Source: Brenneria bubanii
GTDB lineage: Bacteria; Pseudomonadota; Gammaproteobacteria; Enterobacterales; Enterobacteriaceae
Length of the DNA stretch: 64,000 bases
Reading direction: 5' to 3'
NCBI RefSeq assembly: GCF_022378355.1
Contig: NZ_JAKMAJ010000015.1
Span: 62,001-126,000 of the forward strand
Shown here: in pieces, positions 8,294 to 17,322 of the stretch
Position numbering within the stretch: position 1 is the stretch's first letter
Layout: every line of letters begins with the position of its first letter
Notes under the pieces: generated by a model
The model's database searches: none
What the model saw: the letters and a program-made list of their open reading frames with translations, nothing else
Told to the model about the DNA's origin: nothing
Translations under genes and position numbers: made by a program

Positions 8294-9796
8294 TTACTTA
8301 TCCGCCGGGGTCATATCGAAGGCGCGCACCCAGTCATCGCCGCGCTGATGCCAGCGAACCGATTTGGCCACCCCGTAGGTGGCGGGCTGGGTATACAGGA
8401 AAATCGCCGGCGCCTCATCGCACATAATCCGCGTCGCCTTGCGGTATGCGGCGAGACGAGCCTCGGGATCGACGCTGGCGCGGCCTTGCGCCAATGCCTG
8501 ACCGAACGCCTGATTATCCCAGTAGGCGTAATTATTGCCGGGAGCAAACAGGGTTAAGAGCCCGTCCGCATCCAGCGTCGGCCAGGCCTGCGCCAGCAGC
8601 GATGTCTGCGCGAGATCGCGGGTTTTGAGATATTTGTTCATATAATTGCTGAACTCCATCTCATTAATCGACACTTTCAACCCCACTTCCGCTAGCTGGG
8701 CCGCCACCACCTGGGCCACCTCATTGCCTTGCAGATAGGTGCCGGTCGGCACATCCAGCTCAATGGTTTGGGCAAGATTGACGCCGGACGATTTCAACAG
8801 CGCGCGGGCTTTATCGGGATCGTACGCGTAGCCTTTCAGCGCCGGGTTATAGCCGAAATAGGACGGCGTCAGAACCTGACATTGTGAAACCGCCGCCTGA
8901 CCGTTAAAAAGCGCCTGTGAAATACCGTCTTTATCGATGGCGTAATTGAGCGCCTGGCGGACGGATTTATTATCCAGCGGCGCTTTCTCGGTATTGAACT
9001 TGATCATCACGCTGCGCATGGACGGCACCGCGCCGGCCTGCGCTTTTCCGCTGTTGTTCACCCGCGCCAGTTCAGACGCCGGGATCGAAGTAATCAGCGA
9101 GACCTCCCCCGCCAGCAAGGCGGCGATCCGGCTGGATGATTCAGGAATAATGCGGAACACCACGGTATCGAAATCCGGTTTCCGGCCGTAGTAACCGGCG
9201 TTTTCCTGTAGCGTAATATGGTCGCCGGGCACATTTTCCTTCAGGATATAGCGCCCGCCGGACAGCGTTTCGGTGGCGGGATTATGGCTGGCGGCCCATT
9301 TAGGCGGCAACAGCAGGAACATCGAGATCTGATCGACAAAGCTGGGATAAGGCGACGAGGTGATCACCTCCAGTTCGGTGGAAGAAATCACTTTCACCTC
9401 GGCAATCTGCGCAAACCAGGCTTTGATGCGCGCGTTCACTTTCGGATCCCTTACCCGGTCCAGGTTCCACTTCACCGCTTCGGCATCGATCGGCTCGCCG
9501 TTGGCAAAGGTTGCGCCCGGCAGCAGTTTAAAGCGCCAGGTGGTATCGTTCACCGCCTCCCAGTCGGTCGCCAGTTCAGGATGCAGCTTCAGATCCGGCC
9601 CGCGCAGCACCAGAGCGGGATAAATATGGCTGAGTACGCTCAGATCGCTGCCGACCGAGGCGGTCATATGCGGATCGAAGGTATTGACCGTGGTGGTCAA
9701 GGCAATGGTGGCGGTCGCCGCCTGGGCGAATCCCGGCGCGGCCAGCGCGGCGCAGACGACGGAAGCCAGCAGTAATCTATTGCGTTTTTTAGTCAT
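8294..9796 (-). CDS. ABC transporter substrate-binding protein, family 5 (KPN_01854-like)
   Basis: About 500 residues. A Sec signal peptide (MTKKRNRLLLASVVCAALAA, then PGFAQA-ATA) is followed by an SBP_bac_5 fold: NTFDPHMTA near the start, LHPELATDWEAVNDTTWRFKL and FANGEPIDAEAVKWNLDRV in lobe I. The family binds peptides, opines, nickel or heme in the periplasm. The ATG at 9796 has GGAG six bases upstream and gives a normal signal peptide. Context (two CMD proteins, permeases and OppDF in one operon) matches the KPN_01854 family of substrate-binding proteins. The ligand is not known. Confidence 0.9.
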   Translation of the reverse strand: MTKKRNRLLLASVVCAALAAPGFAQAATATIALTTTVNTFDPHMTASVGSDLSVLSHIYPALVLRGPDLKLHPELATDWEAVNDTTWRFKLLPGATFANGEPIDAEAVKWNLDRVRDPKVNARIKAWFAQIAEVKVISSTELEVITSSPYPSFVDQISMFLLLPPKWAASHNPATETLSGGRYILKENVPGDHITLQENAGYYGRKPDFDTVVFRIIPESSSRIAALLAGEVSLITSIPASELARVNNSGKAQAGAVPSMRSVMIKFNTEKAPLDNKSVRQALNYAIDKDGISQALFNGQAAVSQCQVLTPSYFGYNPALKGYAYDPDKARALLKSSGVNLAQTIELDVPTGTYLQGNEVAQVVAAQLAEVGLKVSINEMEFSNYMNKYLKTRDLAQTSLLAQAWPTLDADGLLTLFAPGNNYAYWDNQAFGQALAQGRASVDPEARLAAYRKATRIMCDEAPAIFLYTQPATYGVAKSVRWHQRGDDWVRAFDMTPADK

Positions 9797-9825
9797 AATC
9801 GCTCCACGACAGGGTTTATTTATCA

Positions 9826-10743
9826 TTATCGGCCCAGCACAAAATGTTCCGGGCCGACGGCCTGCAACACGGCCTGTTCCGGCGGTAAATTCGTATTCAC
9901 GTCAAACACCAGCGGGCGGCGATGCCGCTCAACCCGCGGATCGGGCACCGGTATGGCGGAAAGCAACGCCTGGGTATACGGATGCCGCGGATGGTTGAAA
10001 ATCGCTTCCGTCGGGCCGATTTCCACAATGCGGCCGCGCAGCATGACGGCGACCCGGTGGCACAGATAACGCACCATCGAGAGATCGTGGGCGATGAACA
10101 GATAGGTCAGCCCCAGTTCTTCCTGCAAATCCTGAAACAGATTCACAATCTGCGCCTGAATGGACACATCCAGCGCGGTAATGGGTTCGTCGGCGACGAT
10201 AAAACGGGGGTTGAGCGCCAGCGCGCGGGCAATGCTCACCCGTTGACGCTGCCCGCCGGAAAACTGATGCGGGAAACGCCGCATCATCCCCGGTTCAAGA
10301 CCGACCTGACGAAACAGCTGCGCCACCCGCTCCTGATGCGCCTGCTTCGACGACATCAGCCTATGCACAATCAAGGGTTCCGCCACAAAATCGCCCACCG
10401 TCATCCGCGGATTAAGCGATGAATAGGGATCCTGAAAAATAATCTGCATTTCACGCCGATAAGGCTTGAGCTGACGCGGCGACAGACCGGCAAGATTGAC
10501 GCCCTGAAAAAAGATATCGCCGCTGGTCGGCGCCTCAAGCTGTAACAGCGTGCGGCCGGTGGTGCTTTTCCCCGATCCCGATTCGCCGACCAATCCCAGC
10601 GTTTCGCCTTCAGCGATGGTGAAGCTGACGTTATTGACCGCCTTGAGCGGCGCGCCGCCAGCCAGCAGCCGCCGCTTGTCGCCATAGGTTTTGCATAAAT
10701 GCTCAACCTGGATCAACGGGGTCTGAGGTACGGCTATGTTCAT
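9826..10743 (-). CDS. ABC transporter ATP-binding protein, OppF/DppF type
   Basis: 305 residues. Walker [11 protein letters not shown]-loop in [13 protein letters not shown], signature [15 protein letters not shown], Walker [13 protein letters not shown] and the H-loop His in [13 protein letters not shown] are all intact. The C-terminal oligopeptide-transporter extension ([19 protein letters not shown]) identifies the OppF/DppF branch. It starts inside the stop of the OppD-type gene (ATGA overlap) and is followed by the substrate-binding protein. It would form the ATPase heterodimer with the product of the upstream gene on the cytoplasmic face of the importer. Confidence 0.95.
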   Translation of the reverse strand: MNIAVPQTPLIQVEHLCKTYGDKRRLLAGGAPLKAVNNVSFTIAEGETLGLVGESGSGKSTTGRTLLQLEAPTSGDIFFQGVNLAGLSPRQLKPYRREMQIIFQDPYSSLNPRMTVGDFVAEPLIVHRLMSSKQAHQERVAQLFRQVGLEPGMMRRFPHQFSGGQRQRVSIARALALNPRFIVADEPITALDVSIQAQIVNLFQDLQEELGLTYLFIAHDLSMVRYLCHRVAVMLRGRIVEIGPTEAIFNHPRHPYTQALLSAIPVPDPRVERHRRPLVFDVNTNLPPEQAVLQAVGPEHFVLGR

Positions 10744-11750
10744 GATGTTTGCTCCCGTTGCGCCAGCAGCGCGGGCAGGTCATACCAGGCGGCGACCTGA
10801 TGACCGGGCGCGCCGCCCGCCACCGGACGCAGCGGCGGCATCTCATCGAAACAACGCGGCGTGGCAAAGGGGTTGCGCGGCGCAAAGGGGTCGCCGGCCG
10901 GCGGTTCGGCTGGATCGGGCGGATTGCCGGGAATTTGATACAGACGGCCGGCGCCGCGCCGCGCGTGGGTGGGTAACGACTTGAGCAGTCCCCAGGTGTA
11001 GGCGCTGCGGGGCGAGCTGAAGATGGCGTCAACCGGCCCGCGTTCCATGATGCGCCCGCCGTACATCACCTGAACGGTATCCGCCAGCCCGGCGACTACC
11101 CCCATGTCGTGAGTAATCCAGATAACCGTGGTGCCGATCTGCTTTTTCAGGCTGCGCACCATAGCCAAGATTTGCGCCTGTATAGTCACATCCAGCGCGG
11201 TAGTCGCCTCATCGGCGATCAGCAGTCTGGGATTGCAGGCCACGCCGATGGCGATCATTACTCGCTGGCGCATCCCGCCGGAAAATTCATGCGGATAGTG
11301 GTCAAGCCGTTTATGGGGATCGACAATGCCGACCAAATCCAGCAGTTCGATAACCCGTTCGCGCGCCTGGCGGGCCGATAACCCGAGGTGACGCCGTAAC
11401 GGCTCGGCGATCTGCCGTTCGATGGTTAATACCGGATTCAGCGAGGTCATCGGATCCTGAAAAACAAAGCCAATCTCCTTACCGCGCAGATCCCGCATTT
11501 CCCGTTTCGACAGCGCCAGCAAATTACGGCCGTTAAACCACACTTCGCCGCTCGTCACCCGGCCGGGCGGCGACGCGATCAGCCCGGTCATCGCCAGCGC
11601 ATGCACGCTTTTGCCGGAGCCGGACTCGCCCACAATGCCCAGCGTCTCCCCCGCCTCAAGCGAGTAGGAGACGTCATTCACCGCATGCACCGGCCCGGCG
11701 GGCGTATCAAACACCACGGTCAGGTTTTTCACTTCCAGAAGCGTCGTCAA
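10740..11750 (-). CDS. ABC transporter ATP-binding protein, OppD/DppD type
   Basis: 336 residues with Walker [10 protein letters not shown]-loop [13 protein letters not shown], signature [16 protein letters not shown], Walker [13 protein letters not shown] and the H-loop His (WITHDMGVV). The usual C-terminal Cys cluster of OppD-like proteins that binds an iron-sulfur centre is not present. The first in-frame start is TTG at 11750; GAGGTG lies eight bases before it, within the end of the M24 gene, and there is no ATG or GTG nearby, so a TTG start is likely. It belongs to the importer encoded by 14749-8294. Confidence 0.93.
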   Translation of the reverse strand: MTTLLEVKNLTVVFDTPAGPVHAVNDVSYSLEAGETLGIVGESGSGKSVHALAMTGLIASPPGRVTSGEVWFNGRNLLALSKREMRDLRGKEIGFVFQDPMTSLNPVLTIERQIAEPLRRHLGLSARQARERVIELLDLVGIVDPHKRLDHYPHEFSGGMRQRVMIAIGVACNPRLLIADEATTALDVTIQAQILAMVRSLKKQIGTTVIWITHDMGVVAGLADTVQVMYGGRIMERGPVDAIFSSPRSAYTWGLLKSLPTHARRGAGRLYQIPGNPPDPAEPPAGDPFAPRNPFATPRCFDEMPPLRPVAGGAPGHQVAAWYDLPALLAQREQTS

Positions 11751-11753
11751 GGG

Positions 11754-12962
11754 TCACACCTCAATATATCCACCGGTGGATTGCGTCAGATACTCGCGCC
11801 CGGCGTCGGTAATCAGGACGGTGTCGGAGATCTGGGTGCCGCACACGCCGGGAATGCGCAGATTGGGTTCAAAGGTGAAAATCATGCCCGGCTCCAGCAC
11901 CAGCGGCGAACGGGCATCCAGCGACGAATGCTCATGCGCGCCAAGGCCGATGCCGTGCCCGATGCGGCCGGGAATATATTTCCCATAGCCGCGGGCTTCC
12001 AGCCCGGCTTTCACCTGATTGAACAGCTCGGCATAAGGCGTGCCGGGGCGGATCAGCTTGTCCACCTCCTCGCGGATAGCCAGAATGGCGTCGATGGCCC
12101 GCCGGTGTTCGGCGGGCAACGGGCCGTAGGCGATGATGCGTTCATTTTCCGCATGAATGCCGTTGGCGATACTCCAGATAAACACCGCGACCGTTTCTCC
12201 CCGCCGCGGCTGGCGCAGGGTCGGGTTATCGCAGTTATAAAACAGACGATCGCCCGCCAGCGCCCAGGTCCAGAGGCCGTTCTGCACGCCCCCTTCCAGC
12301 GAACCGAAGTCGCACACCTCCACCTGCGGATAGCGCTGCGACCAAAACCGGTTCATCGCCTGCATCGAGGCGATGCTGATTTCGCGTTCGCTGCCGCCGG
12401 CGGCAACCGCTTCAATCGCCGCCTCCATGCCCCGATCGGCGATACGGGCGGCAATCCGCGCATGGGCGATTTCATCCGCATCCTTAATCAGACGCGCCCG
12501 GTCGATCAGCGCCGACGCATCGGCAAACGCCGCCCGCGGCAACGCCTTTTGCAGCTGGGCGAAGCGCTGCACCGGCAGGAAATCCTCTTCGAGGCCCACG
12601 TTTTTTTCCGCCACGCCCAACTCTTGCAAGATGGACGCCAGCGCCTCCAGCCAGCTTGGCCCCATCGTCACTTTGGTCGACCAGGCGCCGTATAGCCGGA
12701 TATCCGACACCCAGGCGCTGGCCCGGCCATGATCGTCGCGCAGCGCGTGAACCAGCATGATGGGATCGTGCCCATCAACCACAATGGCGATCGCCGGGTG
12801 CGAATAGATAATCGGATTGAAGCCGCTGAGATAAAAACTGTTTTCCGGCTTAAAACACACCAGCGCGTCAATTCCCCGCTCGGCCATCATGCGTTTGACG
12901 CGGCCAAGCCGGGCGGGCAGCGCGGAAGAAGTTTGCGGAGTCGGGTGAAGCGGCGAGTTCAT
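11754..12962 (-). CDS. M24-family (creatinase/prolidase fold) hydrolase with altered metal site
   Basis: 402 residues: an N-terminal creatinase-type domain (LPARLGRVKRMMAERGIDAL, then NSFYLSGF) and a C-terminal pita-bread domain with GHGIGLGAHEH and FTFEPNLRIPG. Xaa-Pro peptidases of this fold need two Asp, one His and two Glu as metal ligands. Here the first Asp position is Phe (VAVFIWS), the second is Glu in HAENERI, and the last Glu is Ser (TQISDTVLIT). The ENER segment instead resembles the LER of creatinase, a metal-free C-N hydrolase of the same fold. So an amidino- or amido-hydrolase is as likely as a peptidase. The gene lies between the permease and ATPase genes of the importer (ATGA overlap with the permease), suggesting it cleaves the imported compound. 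Confidence 0.85.
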   Translation of the reverse strand: MNSPLHPTPQTSSALPARLGRVKRMMAERGIDALVCFKPENSFYLSGFNPIIYSHPAIAIVVDGHDPIMLVHALRDDHGRASAWVSDIRLYGAWSTKVTMGPSWLEALASILQELGVAEKNVGLEEDFLPVQRFAQLQKALPRAAFADASALIDRARLIKDADEIAHARIAARIADRGMEAAIEAVAAGGSEREISIASMQAMNRFWSQRYPQVEVCDFGSLEGGVQNGLWTWALAGDRLFYNCDNPTLRQPRRGETVAVFIWSIANGIHAENERIIAYGPLPAEHRRAIDAILAIREEVDKLIRPGTPYAELFNQVKAGLEARGYGKYIPGRIGHGIGLGAHEHSSLDARSPLVLEPGMIFTFEPNLRIPGVCGTQISDTVLITDAGREYLTQSTGGYIEV

Positions 12963-13816
12963 CGTTGCGTCCTCAGTTTCGGGTCAAAATGGTCACGCAG
13001 CCAGTCTCCCAGGAGATTGACGCTCAACACGGTAAACAGGATGGCCAGACCGGGGAAAGTGACGATCCACCAGGCGGAAGAGATATAAACGCGCCCGTCG
13101 GCCAGCATTCGGCCCCAGCTAGGGTTGGGAGGCTGGACGCCCAGCCCCAGAAATGACAGCGCGGCATCCATAATGATCAGTCGCGCCAGTTCGAGCGTCG
13201 CCACCACCAGCGCCGGCGTCAGTACGTTAGGCAGAATATGCCGCCACATAATGCGCCAGCTATGGGTGCCGATGGCGTGGGCCGACAGGATAAATTCCTG
13301 TGCGCGCAGCGACAGAACCTGACCGCGAATAACCCGCGCATAGCGGATCCAGCTCGTCAGCGCCAGCACCAGGATCAGATTCTGTATGGAAGGCCCGAAG
13401 GCGGCGACCACCAGCAGCGCCAACAGCATCAGCGGCAGCGCCAGTTGAATATCGACCACCCGCATCAGTATCCGGTCGACCATACCGCCGTGATAACCCG
13501 CCGCAATCCCGGACAACACGCCCACCACGCCCCCCAGAACCACGGCGATAAACGCGATCGTCAGGGTAATGCGGCTGCCATGGACAATACGCGACAGCAG
13601 ATCGCGCCCCAGTTCATCCGTCCCGAAGGGATGCGCGCCGGGAGAAAACAGGCCGCTCCAGGTCGGCGGCTGCATCCGCATCAGCAAATTGGATTTGGTC
13701 GGCGGCGGAAGGCCGAGCCAGGGGCCGAAGATGGCCGCCAGCAGTAAGATAACCAGCAGAATAAAACCCAGCATCCCGGCACGCTGTCGGCCTAACGCAA
13801 AGAAAAAAGCCTTCAT
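12959..13816 (-). CDS. ABC transporter permease, OppC/DppC type
   Basis: 285 residues with an N-terminal membrane helix (MLGFILLVILLLAAIFGPWL), the HPFGTDELGRDLLSRIVHGSR motif region typical of DppC-like permeases, about five further helices and the ATPase-contact EAA loop (SAHAIGTHSWRIMWRHILPN). It pairs with the DppB-type permease encoded 12 bp upstream to form the inner-membrane channel. Its stop overlaps the start of the M24 hydrolase gene. Confidence 0.94.
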   Translation of the reverse strand: MKAFFFALGRQRAGMLGFILLVILLLAAIFGPWLGLPPPTKSNLLMRMQPPTWSGLFSPGAHPFGTDELGRDLLSRIVHGSRITLTIAFIAVVLGGVVGVLSGIAAGYHGGMVDRILMRVVDIQLALPLMLLALLVVAAFGPSIQNLILVLALTSWIRYARVIRGQVLSLRAQEFILSAHAIGTHSWRIMWRHILPNVLTPALVVATLELARLIIMDAALSFLGLGVQPPNPSWGRMLADGRVYISSAWWIVTFPGLAILFTVLSVNLLGDWLRDHFDPKLRTQR

Positions 13817-13828
13817 GAATGTGTTTCC

Positions 13829-14749
13829 TTAACGTCGCCGGGAAATGCGCGGGTCAAGGACGCCGTAGAGCAAATCCACGATGAAATTGATCGCCACAAA
13901 AATAACCGCCATCAGCACGACGCCCGCCTGAATCACCGGGAAATCATGCACCTGTATCGCCTGAACAATCAGCCGCCCCACGCCGGGCCAGGCAAAAACC
14001 GTCTCCGTGACCACCGAGCCGCCCAGCAGTTCGCCGGCGATAATGCCGATCATCGTCACCACCGGGATCAGCGCATTCCGGGCGACGTGCCAGACAAACA
14101 CCGTTCGGGGCAGCAGGCCTTTCGCACGGGCCGTACGGACATAGTCCTCACGCAGGATATCCAGCAGGGAAGAACGCAGCAGGCGGGCAATCGATGCCGT
14201 GACGAACACCGCCAGCGTCGCCCCCGGCAAGACCAGATGAGCCAGTCCGCCGAAACCGCCGGTCGGAAACCAGCCAAGATTGACGGCAAAAAACAGGATC
14301 AGCATGATGCCCAGCCAGAACACCGGCGTCGCCTGTCCCAGCAGCGCGGCGACCATCACGATAAATTCCGCCGCCGTACCGCGCATCAGGGCCGCGATCG
14401 CCCCCGCGACGGCGCCGAACGCCACGCCGAAGAACAGCGCCGTTCCCGCCAGGCTTATGGTGGCGGGCATATGCTGCAACACCACCTGTAACGCCGGCCG
14501 CATATACTGAAATGAGGTGCCGAAATCGCCGCGCAGCATGGCCCACAGGGTATGAAAGTATTGCTCCATCAGCGGACGATCCAAGCCAAGGCTATGACGC
14601 ATTGCCTCCAGCTCGGCCTGACCGGCGCCGACGGGCAGCAGTAAAACGGCGGGATCGCCCAATATGCGCGTCACGAAGAACACGATGGTCACGACGCCCC
14701 AAATTGCCACCAGCGCCTCCAACAGCCGGGAAACGAGATAACGCGGCAT
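13829..14749 (-). CDS. ABC transporter permease, OppB/DppB type
   Basis: 306 residues with the DppB-type N-terminus (PRYLVSRLLEALVAIWGVVT), the GDFGTSFQY segment and the EAA loop (RTARAKGLLPRTVFVWHVARN). Six helices are expected. The ATG at 14749 overlaps the stop of the alpha/beta hydrolase gene (ATGA); a TTG one codon upstream is less likely. It forms the membrane pore with the DppC-type protein. Confidence 0.94.
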   Translation of the reverse strand: MPRYLVSRLLEALVAIWGVVTIVFFVTRILGDPAVLLLPVGAGQAELEAMRHSLGLDRPLMEQYFHTLWAMLRGDFGTSFQYMRPALQVVLQHMPATISLAGTALFFGVAFGAVAGAIAALMRGTAAEFIVMVAALLGQATPVFWLGIMLILFFAVNLGWFPTGGFGGLAHLVLPGATLAVFVTASIARLLRSSLLDILREDYVRTARAKGLLPRTVFVWHVARNALIPVVTMIGIIAGELLGGSVVTETVFAWPGVGRLIVQAIQVHDFPVIQAGVVLMAVIFVAINFIVDLLYGVLDPRISRRR

Positions 14750-15591
14750 CAATTCGTCTCCCCGGTCATAAACGCCCTGATTTCCGTCAACACCCGGTGA
14801 TTGGCTTCGATATGTACCGGGTGATTCGCCCCGGCGATTTCCAGGTAGCGGGCATGGGGAATGGCATCGGCGATCAAACGCGACTGCGAGGGCGGACAGA
14901 TCCAGTCCCTGCCGCCGACGATAACCAGCGTGGGCGCCGTGATGGCCGTCAGCCGCTCGCGCAGATCGTAGGCTTTGTCGGCAAACAGCGCGTTGTGGGT
15001 TTCCGCATGCACCGCGAGGGTTCGCGTGCGCTCCAGCGCGGCGTCCGCATCGAAATGTTCATAGTAGAGCGGCTGCAAGGCCAGCCAGATCAGCCGGAGT
15101 TCGGTGTCATCCATGACCCGGTCCGAGAACAGCTTGTCGATCATATCCAGCGAAGCCGAAGGCGCTTTATGCAGGCGCGCCTTGAAATTGGCGATGGCTT
15201 CCGCTTCATGATGATGGCTGGGCGCGGTTCCGCGCAGAATCAGATGATTGAGACCCTGCGGATATTTCACCGCATAGCTCAGGGCGATCATGCCGCCGAA
15301 CGAACCCCCGATCAGGGTGATTTTTTGGCCGCCGGCGAGCTGTTGCCGGAAGGCTTCAAGATCGTCAACCAGTTGCTCAAAGGTAAACGGCGGCGTCAGG
15401 CTGGACTGCCCGCAGCCGCGCTGGTCGTAAGCCAGCAGACGATACCGGTCCGCCAGCGGCAGGAAGGCGCTGAAATCGCCGCGATGGTCGCCGATGCCGC
15501 GGCCGCCGTGCAGCACCACAATGGTTTCCTGATGTTCATCGCCGGCCAGATCGTAGGTGAAGGTGGCGTTGTTCAGTTGGATGCTATTCAT
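14749..15591 (-). CDS. Alpha/beta hydrolase, proline iminopeptidase-like
   Basis: About 280 residues. HGGRGIGDH is the oxyanion loop, GGSFGGMIAL the nucleophile elbow with the catalytic Ser, and the C-terminal GANHPVHIE carries the catalytic His; the Asp is probably in VIVGGRDWICP. LLAYDQRGCGQS before the elbow is characteristic of proline iminopeptidases and related hydrolases. It is predicted to be cytosolic. The ATG at 15591 follows AAGG and overlaps the monooxygenase gene by 8 bp. In this operon it may remove an N-terminal residue from, or open an ester or lactone made by, the flavin monooxygenase; both are inference. Confidence 0.88.
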   Translation of the reverse strand: MNSIQLNNATFTYDLAGDEHQETIVVLHGGRGIGDHRGDFSAFLPLADRYRLLAYDQRGCGQSSLTPPFTFEQLVDDLEAFRQQLAGGQKITLIGGSFGGMIALSYAVKYPQGLNHLILRGTAPSHHHEAEAIANFKARLHKAPSASLDMIDKLFSDRVMDDTELRLIWLALQPLYYEHFDADAALERTRTLAVHAETHNALFADKAYDLRERLTAITAPTLVIVGGRDWICPPSQSRLIADAIPHARYLEIAGANHPVHIEANHRVLTEIRAFMTGETN

Positions 15592-17038
15592 AATCGATAC
15601 CTTGCGCATTACGCCATTCATCACCCAGCAATTCCGGCGTATCGAAGGCCAGCAGATCGGCGAAATGCGTCTCCCGGTCTTCGGCGAAGAAAGCGCGGGC
15701 GATGCCCTGCGCCAGACGTCTTCCTCCCTCGCTGACGGCCGGAATATCGCCGGAAAGCTTGCCGTGCGTCAGGGTCGAGGGGTAGTTAAAACAGTGAATG
15801 CGCGCCAGCAGCGGACATTGGCCGGGCGTTTTCTGCTGGAGCTCGAAGGCCGGCCCCAGATAGGGCGAGGTCGCCAGTTCATCGTTCTCTTCGCCGGCGG
15901 CCGGCGTAAAGCGGTCCTGCCACAAAGCAATGGCCGGGGCGAAATGACGCAGTTCGCTGCGGCGGGATAAATCCACCCGAAAACCGGTGGCGAAGATGAC
16001 GAAATCAAGCAGACAGTCGCCGGCCGGCGTACTCAGTTCCACCCGGCCTTCCTTTTCCCGCAGCGCCGTTACCGGGCTATTGAGATGGAAAAATGCGTTG
16101 TCATGGCGAGAAACGCGCAGGGTGGAATCACGCGGCGGCGGCGTCTGCGCGGCCAGCGTGGCGGCGAGAAACCGCCACTTCCATTCATCGCTAAGGCCGA
16201 TAAACCCCTGCACCACGCCCTGGCTGGCGATACCGGTGAATTTGTTGATGCGCGGCAGATCCTGACGGCGAATAAAGAGTTCAACCCGATCCGCGCCCTG
16301 TTCCAGCGCGGTGGCGGCATTATCCATGGCGGAAGCGCCCGCGCCGATCACGCCCACGCGTTTGCCCGCCAGCGCGGAGAAGTCGATATCGTCCGCGGAG
16401 TGCGCCCAGTATTGTTTATCCAGCGCCTGAACGAACGCCGGAACGAACGGCCCGCCCAGGCCGTCGCGTCCGCTGGCCAGCACCACCCGGCGGGCAAGAT
16501 AGCGCTGCATTTCTTGCGTCAGCAGATTACGGGTTTCAACGGCGATCAGATCATCTTCCGCCGGTTGCAACAGGGTGACTTCCGTTTTATTCAATACGGG
16601 GATATTCAACGCCTGACGATACCAGACCAGATAATCCATCCACTGGCGACGGGGGATTTTACCGAGCGCCTGCCAGGCCGCATCGCCAAACTGAGCCTGA
16701 TACCAGGCCTGGAACGTTAGCGCCGGCAGTCCCAACGCCGGACCGGCCAACTGTTTGGGCGAGCGCAGCGTTTCCATTCTGGCAAAGGTTTTCCACGGCC
16801 CTTCCCGCCCGGCCGGCGCTTTGTCGAAACACAGCACATTATCAATGCCGAGCAGCTTGAGCGAAGCCGCCGCCACCAGCCCGCACATGCCGGCGCCGAG
16901 GATAGCGACGTCGACGACATAGCTTCCGGCCGCTCTTCGCGCGGGAACCCAGGGTTTGGCTGGCAGTTCCAGCAGTTGCAAATCCGCCCGCAGACGCGCT
17001 TCCAGCGCGGCCAGCCCTTCCCCATTCAACATGGTCAT
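15584..17038 (-). CDS. FAD-dependent monooxygenase/oxidoreductase (flavin-containing monooxygenase-like)
   Basis: 484 residues. The FAD-binding Rossmann motif is GAGMCGLVAAASL (about 50-62) and a second dinucleotide motif GVIGAGASAMDNAA binds NAD(P)H. FATGFRVDL is the ATG motif linking the two domains. The layout is that of class B flavin monooxygenases and related NAD(P)-FAD oxidoreductases, but the exact FMO and Baeyer-Villiger fingerprints are not clear. It is the first gene of the long minus operon, preceded by AGGAG, and faces a divergent LysR gene. Oxygenation of an imported S- or N-containing compound is inference; the BisC-like reductase in the same operon would do the opposite chemistry. 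Confidence 0.85.
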   Translation of the reverse strand: MTMLNGEGLAALEARLRADLQLLELPAKPWVPARRAAGSYVVDVAILGAGMCGLVAAASLKLLGIDNVLCFDKAPAGREGPWKTFARMETLRSPKQLAGPALGLPALTFQAWYQAQFGDAAWQALGKIPRRQWMDYLVWYRQALNIPVLNKTEVTLLQPAEDDLIAVETRNLLTQEMQRYLARRVVLASGRDGLGGPFVPAFVQALDKQYWAHSADDIDFSALAGKRVGVIGAGASAMDNAATALEQGADRVELFIRRQDLPRINKFTGIASQGVVQGFIGLSDEWKWRFLAATLAAQTPPPRDSTLRVSRHDNAFFHLNSPVTALREKEGRVELSTPAGDCLLDFVIFATGFRVDLSRRSELRHFAPAIALWQDRFTPAAGEENDELATSPYLGPAFELQQKTPGQCPLLARIHCFNYPSTLTHGKLSGDIPAVSEGGRRLAQGIARAFFAEDRETHFADLLAFDTPELLGDEWRNAQGIDYE

Positions 17039-17133
17039 GTATACAGCGCTCCTGTAAAAACCTTTAGCTTATCGCCGGTGGAAAGCGGCTGTTCATGGGT
17101 AGCGATAAGACAAATCAATGATGCATAAAACGC

Positions 17134-17168
17134 ATTATTAATCGCTATTCATGTGAATTCTTAATAAT
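17134..17168. promoter_or_regulatory. Nested palindrome between the monooxygenase operon and the LysR gene
   Basis: ATTATTAA (17134-17141) and TTAATAAT (17161-17168) enclose ATTCA-TG-TGAAT (17147-17158). The 284-bp divergent gap is AT-rich, as expected for promoters. LysR-type regulators usually bind dyads in such gaps, so this is the best candidate operator for the regulator at 17323. No expression data. Confidence 0.45.
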
Positions 17169-17322
17169 TATTCTGTATGTCTTTATGCGGAAAATTGCGT
17201 ATACAAGTCGAAAAAGATATCGCATGCTTGAGCGAAAATAGTCTGGAGCGGATGTGGGTATTCGCCGCTAACATGCTGATGTAAGGCGAACAATTCACAG
17301 TGGAAAAAAGGAAAAGGACGGC

